In this document: in pieces, positions 1-5,322 of the stretch | How positions within the stretch are numbered: position 1 is the first letter of the stretch | Layout: each line of letters opens with the position of its first letter | Assembly (NCBI GenBank): GCA_024409165.1 | Contig: JAKSUE010000106.1 | Location: 1 to 5,322, forward strand | Source: an archaeon | Lineage (GTDB): Archaea > Methanobacteriota > Methanobacteria > Methanobacteriales > Methanobacteriaceae | Reading direction: 5' to 3' | DNA: 5,322 nucleotides | The notes under the pieces: generated by a model | What the model was told of the DNA's origin: nothing | Databases searched by the model: none | The model's input: the letters and a program-made list of their open reading frames with translations, nothing else | Translations under genes and position numbers: made by a program

Positions 1-74
1 AATTATACTATATAATGTATGAATTTTACACTAATTTTTATTTAAAATTAATGTGAACTTTTTAAATTTTATAA

Positions 75-84
75 TTATATAAAT
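75..84 (+). promoter_or_regulatory. Probable TATA box of the gatDE operon
   Basis: The string TTATATAAAT matches an archaeal TATA box. In archaea transcription usually starts about 25 bases downstream of the box centre, here near position 104-108. That would leave a leader of about 30 nt before the gatD ATG at 136 and almost none before the ATG at 106. The box sits in an imperfect palindrome, with AAATTT at 64-69 and again at 81-86. The surrounding 105 bases are so AT-rich that other TATA-like strings occur, for example CTATATAATG near 8-17, so the exact box is uncertain. Confidence 0.5.
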
Positions 85-135
85 TTACAATTTTATTAAT
101 AAAATATGGATTATTTATCCTATGGAATGATTTTA

Positions 136-1443
136 ATGACTTATAAAGAAATTTCTAAGAATTTTTTAGATGATGCTGATATTACTATTGGTGATTCTGT
201 TAAGGTTATTAAGGAAGATATTTCTTATGAGGGAATATTACTTGATAGATCTGAGGATGCTAAGGATAGTTATATTGTACTTAAATTAAGTAGTGGTTAT
301 AATGTTGGTGTGAATATTGAATCTGCTACTATTGAACTTATTGAAAAAGGTGATAAACCTAAGATTGGTTTTGAAGGGGAACCTATTGTAAAAGACCCGA
401 ATAAAGATAATATTTCAATTATTTCAACTGGTGGTACTGTATCTTCTGTTATCGATTATAAGACTGGTGCTGTACACCCTGCTTTTACAGCTGAGGACTT
501 ACTTAGGGCTAATCCAGAGCTTCTTGATTTAGCTAATTATGATGTAAAAGCTTTATACAATATTTTATCTGAGAATATGAAACCTGAATATTGGGCTAAA
601 GCAGCTAAATCTATTGCTGATGATATTAGTGCTGGTGTTGATGGTGTTGTAATTGCTCATGGTACAGATACTATGCATTATACTTCAGCTGCATTAAGTT
701 TTATGCTTAAAACTCCTGTTCCTATTGTAATTACAGGTGCTCAAAGAAGTTCAGATAGACCTTCTACTGATGCATTTTTAAACCTTTATAACTCTGTTGG
801 TGCTGCTAAATCTGATATTGCAGAAGTAACTGTTTGTATGCATGATAATTTAAATGATGGTATTTGTGCTTTACATAAAGGTACTAAAGTACGTAAAATG
901 CACACAAGTAGAAGAGATACATTTAGAAGTATTGATTCTAAACCAATAGCTACTTTTAAAGATGCTAAAATTAACAGTATAAACTTAGATTATACTAAAA
1001 GAGGAACTAATGAACTTGAATTAAATAATGATGTTGAATCTAAAGTAGCTTTAATTAAATCATTCCCTGGAATTACAGAGGAATTAATTGAGTATCATAT
1101 TGATAAAGGTTTCAAAGGTTTACTTATTGAAGGAACTGGTTTAGGACATGTTCCAGATTACTTAGTAAAACCATTACAAAGAGCTAAAGATGAAAATATT
1201 GCTGTTGTAATGACTTCTCAATGTTTATATGGTACTGTTAATATGAATGTTTATAGTACAGGAAGATTACTTGTTGATGCAGGTGTGATTTCTGGTATGG
1301 ATATGACTCCAGAAACTGCTTATGTAAAATTAGCATGGGCTTTAGGACAAACTGATAAAGTTGATGAAGTTAAAGACATTATTCAAACTAATATTGCTGG
1401 AGAATTAAATGAAAGTTCTTCTGTGGAGTATTTCTTAAATTAG
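136..1443 (+). CDS. gatD: Glu-tRNA(Gln) amidotransferase subunit D (asparaginase-like)
   Basis: GatD is the amidase half of the archaeal GatDE enzyme. It hydrolyses an amide donor and passes ammonia to GatE, which converts Glu-tRNA(Gln) to Gln-tRNA(Gln) in the cytoplasm. From the ATG at 136 the protein has 435 residues. A small N-terminal domain (about 1-75) is followed by an AnsA-type L-asparaginase fold (about 90-420). The first catalytic threonine is T101 in STGGTV, the second motif HGTDT gives T177 and D178, and the lysine is K254 in KVRK. These match the residue numbers I recall for M. thermautotrophicus GatD, which favours this start. An in-frame ATG at 106 would add ten residues (MDYLSYGMIL) that fit nothing in the family, and it lies about where transcription should begin. 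The ribosome site is weak: GGAATGAT at 124-131. The gene ends 7 bases before gatE, so the two are probably cotranscribed. Confidence 0.96.
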   Translation: MTYKEISKNFLDDADITIGDSVKVIKEDISYEGILLDRSEDAKDSYIVLKLSSGYNVGVNIESATIELIEKGDKPKIGFEGEPIVKDPNKDNISIISTGGTVSSVIDYKTGAVHPAFTAEDLLRANPELLDLANYDVKALYNILSENMKPEYWAKAAKSIADDISAGVDGVVIAHGTDTMHYTSAALSFMLKTPVPIVITGAQRSSDRPSTDAFLNLYNSVGAAKSDIAEVTVCMHDNLNDGICALHKGTKVRKMHTSRRDTFRSIDSKPIATFKDAKINSINLDYTKRGTNELELNNDVESKVALIKSFPGITEELIEYHIDKGFKGLLIEGTGLGHVPDYLVKPLQRAKDENIAVVMTSQCLYGTVNMNVYSTGRLLVDAGVISGMDMTPETAYVKLAWALGQTDKVDEVKDIIQTNIAGELNESSSVEYFLN

Positions 1444-1448
1444 GGGTG
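1443..1448 (+). promoter_or_regulatory. Ribosome binding site of gatE
   Basis: GGGGTG overlaps the last base of the gatD TAG stop and resembles the archaeal Shine-Dalgarno core GGAGGTG. It lies 2 bases before the ATG at 1451 and 5 bases before the adjacent ATG at 1454. The spacing slightly favours 1454 as the real start. The two options differ by a single methionine. The overlap with the stop codon suggests translation of gatE is coupled to gatD. Confidence 0.7.
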
Positions 1449-1450
1449 TT

Positions 1451-3388
1451 ATGATGGCTAAAGGTAAAAATAAAAATAAAAACAAAGGAAAAGGAAAAGC
1501 TAATGCACCTAAATTAACTGATAGAGATTGGGACGCTCTTGGTCTTATGATGGGTTTAGAAATCCACCAACAATTAAATACCAAAACTAAATTATTCTGT
1601 CCTTGTCCTACTGATTTAACTGATGAAGATTATGATGGTGAGATTATAAGAAACCTCAGACCTACTCAAAGTGAATTAGGTCAAATAGATAGAGCAGCTC
1701 TTCAAGAATCTCTCCGTGATATGACTTTTAAATATGAATCATTTAATAATCATACTTGTTTAGTTGAAACTGATGATGAACCACCTCACAGCTTAAATAG
1801 AGAAGCTTTAGATATTTGTATTACAATTGCATCTCTTTTAAATATGAGAATGGTAGATGAATTCCATACAATGAGAAAGCAAGTTATTGATGGAAGTAAT
1901 ACTGGTGGTTTCCAACGTACAGGTCTTGCTGCAACTGATGGTTACTTAGATACTCCTTATGGTAGAGTAGCTATTGAATCTCTTGGTTTAGAAGAGGATG
2001 CTGCAAGAAGAGTTGATAGTGATGATGAATTCACAAGATTCAGATTAGATAGACTTGGAATTCCTCTTGCTGAAATTACAACTGATCCTTCTATGCATCA
2101 CCCTAACCAAATCAAAGAAGTAGCTTATATGATTGGTCAGGTTTTAAGAAGTACTAATGTAAAAAGAGGAATTGGTACAATTCGTCAAGATGTAAATATT
2201 AGTATTACAAAAGGTGCAAGAGTAGAAATCAAAGGTGTACAAGACCTTGATTTAATGCCAATTATTGTTGATAGGGAAGTTGAAAGACAATTAGCACTTG
2301 TTGAAATCAAAGAAGAACTTGAAAGAAGAGGTGCTAAAGTCGAAGACACCATATACGACCTTGATGAAGTATTTAAAGACACCTCATCTAAAATCTTATC
2401 CTCAGCAGAATGTGTAAAAGGTATTATCCTTAGAGGATTTGATGGTCTTATTGGTAAAGAAGTTCAACCAGGTAGAAGATTTGGTACTGAATTATCTTCC
2501 TACGCTAAAAAAATGGGAGTATCTGGTCTTTTCCACACAGATGAATTACCTGCATATGGTATAGAAGAAGATGAAGTAAATGCTATGAAAGAGTTCTTAA
2601 AAATCAACCCTGAAGATGCAATTATCATTGTAGCGCATGATAAAGATGTAGCTGTAAATGCATTAAATGAAGTTATTAGAAGAGCTAAAATGGCATTTGA
2701 TGGAGTTGTTGAAGAAACCAGAAAAGCTCTTGATGATGGTAACACAGAATATATGAGACCACTCCCAACAGCTAACAGAATGTATCTTGAAACAGATATC
2801 CCACTCTTCCAAATCACAGATGATATGGTAGAACCAATCAAAAACAACTTACCTGAACTTCCTGATGAGAAAAAAGCAAGAATCATGGCTGAATACAAAC
2901 TCAGTGAAGACCTTGCAAACCAACTTGTTAGAAGACTTCTCTGTGATGAATTTGAAGCATTAATAGCTAATGTTAAAGTAGATCCTACAACTGTAGCATC
3001 TGTTCTTGTATCTGATTTAAGAGATTTAAAACGTGAAGGAGTAGACATATCTGTATTTACTCAAGATAAATTAATTGAAGTATTCAAACTCCTTGAAGAT
3101 AAAAAAATCTCTAAAGACGCAATCAAAGACTTAATGGTAGAAGTAGCTAAAAAACCAACAGACAATGTTGAAGAAATTGCAAATGCTGCTAATTTAGTCC
3201 TACTTTCTGAAGAAGAAGTCATAGCTATAATCCATGAAATAGCACTCAATGCAGAATCCATGATTAAAGAACGTCAAATGGGTGCAATGGGTCCTTTAAT
3301 GGGTATGAGTATGAAAAAACTCAAAGGAAAAGCTGACGGCAGTTTAGTCAATAAAATCGTTAGAGAAGAGATTCAAAAGCTTTTATAG
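1451..3388 (+). CDS. gatE: Glu-tRNA(Gln) amidotransferase subunit E (GatB-like)
   Basis: GatE binds Glu-tRNA(Gln), phosphorylates the mischarged glutamate with ATP and amidates it with ammonia from GatD. The 645 residues show the GatB/GatE cradle with GLEIHQQL (35-42), GSNTGGFQRTG (148-158), LEEDAARR (180-187), RLGIPLAEI (201-209), RQDVNISI (245-252) and VEIKGVQDLD (258-267). An AspRS-like GAD insertion covers roughly 300-420 (GRRFGTELSSYAKK at 341-354). The cradle resumes at RPLPTANRMYLETDIP (436-451). A helical and YqeY-like tail (about 480-645) contains GAMGPLMG and ADG. H39, E181 and E208 equal His15, Glu157 and Glu184, the active-site residues I recall from M. thermautotrophicus GatE, at a constant offset of 24. 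The extra 24 N-terminal residues are lysine-rich and unusual. The start is ATG at 1451 or 1454. The gene is intact. Confidence 0.97.
   Translation: MMAKGKNKNKNKGKGKANAPKLTDRDWDALGLMMGLEIHQQLNTKTKLFCPCPTDLTDEDYDGEIIRNLRPTQSELGQIDRAALQESLRDMTFKYESFNNHTCLVETDDEPPHSLNREALDICITIASLLNMRMVDEFHTMRKQVIDGSNTGGFQRTGLAATDGYLDTPYGRVAIESLGLEEDAARRVDSDDEFTRFRLDRLGIPLAEITTDPSMHHPNQIKEVAYMIGQVLRSTNVKRGIGTIRQDVNISITKGARVEIKGVQDLDLMPIIVDREVERQLALVEIKEELERRGAKVEDTIYDLDEVFKDTSSKILSSAECVKGIILRGFDGLIGKEVQPGRRFGTELSSYAKKMGVSGLFHTDELPAYGIEEDEVNAMKEFLKINPEDAIIIVAHDKDVAVNALNEVIRRAKMAFDGVVEETRKALDDGNTEYMRPLPTANRMYLETDIPLFQITDDMVEPIKNNLPELPDEKKARIMAEYKLSEDLANQLVRRLLCDEFEALIANVKVDPTTVASVLVSDLRDLKREGVDISVFTQDKLIEVFKLLEDKKISKDAIKDLMVEVAKKPTDNVEEIANAANLVLLSEEEVIAIIHEIALNAESMIKERQMGAMGPLMGMSMKKLKGKADGSLVNKIVREEIQKLL
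1460..1501 (+). repeat. In-frame AAA-NNN hexanucleotide repeat (Lys-x tract of GatE)
   Basis: Seven consecutive 6-base units each begin with AAA. The second codon is GGT, AAT, AAT, AAC, GGA, GGA or GCT in turn. They encode the K-x tract KGKNKNKNKGKGKA at residues 4-17. The near-identity of successive units at DNA level suggests growth by slippage. A 6-base unit keeps the reading frame when copy number changes. Confidence 0.8.
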
Positions 3389-3414
3389 CTTTTATCTCAT
3401 TATTTTTTATTTTT
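3375..3414 (+). terminator. Probable gatDE terminator region
   Basis: A short stem, AAAAGC at 3375-3380 with GCTTTT at 3388-3393, spans the gatE stop codon. It is followed by the T-rich tract TATTTTTTATTTTT at 3401-3414. Archaeal RNA polymerase terminates at oligo-T runs with or without a hairpin, so the T tract is the stronger part of the call. The stem is weak and may be incidental. Confidence 0.45.
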
Positions 3415-3425
3415 CCACAATTTTT

Positions 3426-3438
3426 ATAACACTGTTAT
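3426..3438. repeat. Short perfect palindrome, possible operator
   Basis: ATAACA-C-TGTTAT is a perfect inverted repeat of two 6-base arms around one base. It lies about 20 bases upstream of the TATA box at 3457. A related inverted repeat, TAACA with TGTTA, occurs in the leader of the DUF1846 gene at 5207-5220. Read on the - strand there, both share TAACACT followed by GTTA. It could be a regulator site or chance in AT-rich DNA. Confidence 0.25.
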
Positions 3439-3451
3439 TTTAATTTTTATG

Positions 3452-3464
3452 AAAAATTTATATA
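3452..3464 (+). promoter_or_regulatory. Candidate TATA box in the convergent intergenic gap
   Basis: An A-run at 3452-3456, suitable as a BRE-like element, is followed by TTTATATA at 3457-3464. This resembles a complete archaeal promoter and predicts a transcript starting near 3484-3491. No protein gene follows on this strand within the window. If used, the promoter would drive the structured RNA candidate that ends at 3570. Confidence 0.35.
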
Positions 3465-3486
3465 TTATGTTAATATATTAATAAAT

Positions 3487-3570
3487 AATGGTTGTTACTT
3501 AGGAATAAATTTTTTAATTTATTCTAAAAAATCCTGATTAGGGGGTGTTCTTTGGAGCATTCCCTTTTTT
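3487..3570 (+). ncRNA. Candidate small structured RNA, family unknown
   Basis: Three elements line up: a TATA box at 3457-3464, a stretch of predicted stems, and a terminal hairpin with a T run. One stem pairs UUAGGA (3499-3504) with UCCUGA (3532-3537). Inside it, AUAAAUU (3505-3511) pairs with AAUUUAU (3516-3522) around a UUUU loop. The final hairpin (3541-3564) is a GC-rich island in DNA that is otherwise almost all A and T. Its three G-U pairs become A-C mismatches on the other strand, which points to function as + strand RNA. I do not recognise the RNA family. It might instead be a long 3' UTR of gatE with a distal terminator. The 5' end is estimated from TATA spacing only. Confidence 0.35.
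3541..3570 (+). terminator. GC-rich hairpin plus T6, intrinsic-type terminator
   Basis: GGGGGTGTTC (3541-3550) pairs along its full length with GAGCATTCCC (3555-3564) around a TTTG loop. This gives ten continuous pairs, three of them G-U, followed directly by six T at 3565-3570. The form is that of a classic intrinsic terminator on the + strand. It would end either the proposed small RNA or read-through from gatDE. Confidence 0.6.
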
Positions 3571-3625
3571 ATTTATTCTATTTTTATAAAAAGAGTATTA
3601 TTTATTGATTTTATTATTTTTAATT

Positions 3626-3660
3626 AAAAAAGAGAAATAATAAGTTAAAAATAACTTATT
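3626..3660 (-). terminator. Probable terminator of the DUF1846 gene
   Basis: AATAAGTTA (3639-3647) and TAACTTATT (3652-3660) form a perfect 9-bp stem with a 4-base loop. On the - strand the hairpin begins 18 bases after the TAG stop and is followed, after seven bases, by T6 (A6 at 3626-3631 on the + strand). The stem is nearly all A-T, so the T run is probably what matters for archaeal polymerase. Confidence 0.5.
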
Positions 3661-3677
3661 TTATTATATTATTTTTT

Positions 3678-5183
3678 CTAAATGAAATAGAGATTACTAT
3701 TTAAAAACTCTGGATCACTTGTTACGTCGATTCCCATTGCTTTTAAGTCTTGTTCGTCTTTTTCATTTAAGATTGCTGTACTGTGTGCTTTACAGCCTTT
3801 TAGGTCTTTGAGTTTAGTTGATGCTAATTTGGCATTTTCGTCTGCTGTTGCAGAGATTACAAGGGATGCTAAGATGTCTTCTACACTTAAACTTGCTTTA
3901 TTTTGACCTAATGTGTCTGTTTTTAATGCTTCCATTGCTTCAAATACTTTAGGGGAAATGAGAAGGGTTTCATCATCAATATTAGCTATATATTTGATTG
4001 CATTTAAGATAGCAGAACCTGCTGCAACCATTTTTTCAGAGCTTTTTCCTGTAATCATGGTTCCATCTCGGAGTTCTATTACAAAACCATCGATGTTTTC
4101 ACTACCAGTAGCTTCTTTTTTGTTTTTAGCAAATTCTCTTGCAGCTAAAACACATTTTCTATCTTCAACAGATGCACCAACTTCTCTCATTAAAAGTGCA
4201 CTTCTTTCAAGGGATTCTTTACTTAATTTACCTTTTTTATAATCACATTTAGCTATTAAGAATCTTCTGATAATTTCTTGTTTGGATGCTTCACAACATA
4301 CTTCATCATCTTCTATACAGAAACCAGCCATATTAACTCCCATATCTGTTGGGGATTTGTATTCAGAGGTTCCTGTGATTTTTTCAATAATTCTTTTTAC
4401 AACAGGGAAAACTTCTAAATCTCTATTATAATTAACAGCTAACTCACCGTGTGCACTAAGGTGGAAGTTATCAATCATATTAACATCTTTTAAATCAGCT
4501 GTAGCAGCTTCATATGCAATATTAATAGGATGTTTTAAAGGAACATTCCAGATAGGGAAGGTTTCAAATTTAGCATATCTTACTTTTGTTCCTTTTTTAT
4601 ACTCATGGTATAATTGAGAAAGACAAGTTGCAAGTTTACCACTACCCCCTCCAGGAGCAGTTACAACTACTAAAGGTTTTGTTACTTCAATATATGGATT
4701 AGCACCGTAACCTTCATCACTCACTATTGTTTCTACATCAGTTGGATATCCTTTTGTATAGAAATGTTTGTATACTTTTATTCCATTACGTTCAAGTTTA
4801 TTTATAAACATTTCAACTCCAGGAGACTCACTATATCTGGTTACTACTACACTATTAATACTAAGGTTATATTTTCTAAAAGTGTCAATAAGACGCATTA
4901 CTTCTAAATCATAAGTAATTCCAAAATCTTGACGAGTTTTATTACTAATAATATCTCCAGAATAAATACAAATAATAATTTCAGTATGATCACTCATTTT
5001 TTCTAAGAGCTTAATTTTTGCATTTTCATCAAAACCAGGTAAAACTCTCATTGCATGCTTATCATGAACAAGTTTACCTCCAAATTCTAAATAAAGTCTT
5101 TCACTTTCTCCTTCGTTAATCCTTTTTAGAATATGTTTTGATTGTTCTTCAATGTATTTTTCTGCATTAAAACCTTGTTTCAT
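3678..5183 (-). CDS. DUF1846 / UPF0371 family protein, function unknown
   Basis: The 501-residue product is full length for this family of about 500 residues. Family hallmarks are present: YLEFGGKL...DKHAMRVLPGFD (31-52), a glycine-rich loop VVVTAPGGGSGKLATCLSQLYHE (172-194), KFETFPIWNVPLKHP (205-219), AYEAATADL (223-231), NYNRDLEVFP (251-260), SPTDMGVNMAG (277-287) and a C-terminal LKGCKAHSTAIL (461-472). The loop resembles a P-loop but has Leu after GK instead of Ser or Thr, so nucleotide binding is only a guess. I see no signal peptide or membrane segment, so it is probably cytosolic. No reaction is established for the family that I know of. The start is ATG at 5183, preceded by an SD-like TGAGTTGA six bases upstream. 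The gene stands alone, convergent with gatDE, so its neighbours give no functional clue. Family members are best known from gut and oral bacteria, so transfer into this lineage is possible. Confidence 0.9.
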   Translation of the reverse strand: MKQGFNAEKYIEEQSKHILKRINEGESERLYLEFGGKLVHDKHAMRVLPGFDENAKIKLLEKMSDHTEIIICIYSGDIISNKTRQDFGITYDLEVMRLIDTFRKYNLSINSVVVTRYSESPGVEMFINKLERNGIKVYKHFYTKGYPTDVETIVSDEGYGANPYIEVTKPLVVVTAPGGGSGKLATCLSQLYHEYKKGTKVRYAKFETFPIWNVPLKHPINIAYEAATADLKDVNMIDNFHLSAHGELAVNYNRDLEVFPVVKRIIEKITGTSEYKSPTDMGVNMAGFCIEDDEVCCEASKQEIIRRFLIAKCDYKKGKLSKESLERSALLMREVGASVEDRKCVLAAREFAKNKKEATGSENIDGFVIELRDGTMITGKSSEKMVAAGSAILNAIKYIANIDDETLLISPKVFEAMEALKTDTLGQNKASLSVEDILASLVISATADENAKLASTKLKDLKGCKAHSTAILNEKDEQDLKAMGIDVTSDPEFLNSNLYFI

Positions 5184-5189
5184 AGTTAG

Positions 5190-5197
5190 TCAACTCA
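5190..5197 (-). promoter_or_regulatory. Shine-Dalgarno-like site of the DUF1846 gene
   Basis: On the - strand, TGAGTTGA ends six bases before the ATG at 5183. It contains GAGTTGA, one mismatch from the consensus GAGGTGA. It supports this ATG as the start. Confidence 0.5.
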
Positions 5198-5206
5198 GTA
5201 TTATTT

Positions 5207-5220
5207 TAACAATAGTGTTA
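5207..5220. repeat. Inverted repeat in the DUF1846 leader, possible operator
   Basis: TAACA (5207-5211) and TGTTA (5216-5220) are perfect inverted arms separated by four bases. The repeat lies between the proposed start of transcription and the ribosome binding site. Repressor sites commonly occur in this place. The related palindrome at 3426-3438 shares the same arms with a shorter spacer. Confidence 0.25.
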
Positions 5221-5264
5221 CTTATTAATCTTTATTTTTTTTCTTTCTTAAAACTTTTGATGAA

Positions 5265-5275
5265 TTTATAAAAAT
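5265..5275 (-). promoter_or_regulatory. Candidate TATA box of the DUF1846 gene
   Basis: The - strand reads ATTTTTATAAA here, containing a TTTATAAA-type TATA box. Normal spacing predicts transcription from about 5240-5245 and a leader of roughly 57-62 nt. Alternatives exist because the whole region is AT-rich. Confidence 0.4.
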
Positions 5276-5290
5276 AATTTTATATCTTAT

Positions 5291-5322
5291 AATTTTTTAA
5301 TAATTTTTTAATAATTTTTTTA
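5291..5322. repeat. 11-bp A/T-tract tandem repeat upstream of the DUF1846 promoter
   Basis: AATTTTTTAAT occurs twice in a row (5291-5301, 5302-5312). A third, near-complete copy (5313-5322) has one extra T and runs into the window edge, so more copies may lie beyond. The T6 tracts recur every 11 bases, close to one helical turn, as expected for intrinsically curved DNA. Confidence 0.6.

Noticed and set aside
8..17. CTATATAATG as an alternative promoter for gatD
   Set aside because: It would give a leader of about 100 nt and fits less well than the box at 75-84. It could belong to something outside the window.
1460..1501. Phase variation (on/off switching) of gatE by the AAA-NNN repeat
   Set aside because: The unit is six bases, so gain or loss of units keeps the frame. 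Only the tail length could change, not expression by frameshift.
2185..3261. Three open frames on the - strand inside gatE (65, 182 and 66 codons)
   Set aside because: They are Ser/Leu-rich shadows of the gatE coding strand, with no recognisable domain. gatE itself is certain.
3488..3502. Four-codon frame ATG GTT GTT ACT TAG at the proposed RNA start
   Set aside because: It has no ribosome binding site and is too short to separate from chance.
3552..3608. 18-codon frame starting at TTG (LEHSLFYLFYFYKKSIIY) with GGGGGTG four bases upstream
   Set aside because: The SD-like string is the 5' arm of a perfect hairpin followed by T6, which is better explained as a terminator. The peptide is mostly translated A/T-rich DNA.
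3913..4242. 109-codon + strand open frame inside the DUF1846 gene
   Set aside because: It is antisense to a well-conserved family protein, has no convincing ribosome site or promoter, and looks like a shadow.
1..5322. CRISPR array, tRNA, rRNA or insertion sequence
   Set aside because: I saw no regularly spaced repeats with unique spacers, no cloverleaf with a TTC-type arm, and no transposase or terminal inverted repeats.

Overview
The window is AT-rich DNA that reads as an archaeon, most likely a low-GC member of the Methanobacteriales (Methanosphaera- or Methanobrevibacter-like). Three things suggest this. GatD and GatE are the archaea-specific pair of tRNA-dependent amidotransferase subunits. 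TATA boxes, not -35/-10 promoters, lie upstream of the transcription units. The catalytic residues also fall at, or at a constant offset from, the numbering I remember for the Methanothermobacter thermautotrophicus enzymes. The genus is an inference.

Layout: positions 1-105 are a noncoding, very AT-rich promoter region with a TATA box near 76. A tight two-gene operon follows on the + strand: gatD (136-1443) and gatE (1451-3388), separated by 7 bases. Together they form the GatDE amidotransferase. GatD releases ammonia from an amide donor. GatE activates Glu mischarged on tRNA(Gln) and amidates it, which supplies Gln-tRNA(Gln). GatE carries an extra lysine-rich N-terminal tail of about 24 residues, encoded by a hexanucleotide repeat.

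Positions 3389-3677 form a 289-bp gap between convergent genes. It holds a T-rich terminator region for gatE, a TATA box, and a compact set of predicted RNA stems ending in a GC-rich 10-bp hairpin plus a T6 run. I read this as a possible small-RNA gene of about 80-85 nt. A terminator-like hairpin for the opposite strand follows.

On the - strand, 3678-5183 encodes a complete 501-residue DUF1846/UPF0371 family protein. The family is conserved but has no settled function and is best known from Firmicutes and other bacteria. Its upstream region (5184-5322) holds a Shine-Dalgarno-like site, a small inverted repeat, a TATA box and about three copies of an 11-bp A/T-tract repeat.

Most of the window is ordinary housekeeping. 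The parts worth a second look are the intergenic RNA candidate, the GatE lysine tail, the DUF1846 gene in an apparent archaeon, and a palindrome shared by the two regulatory regions. I see no CRISPR array, tRNA, rRNA or insertion sequence, and nothing that amounts to a clearly new multi-gene system.
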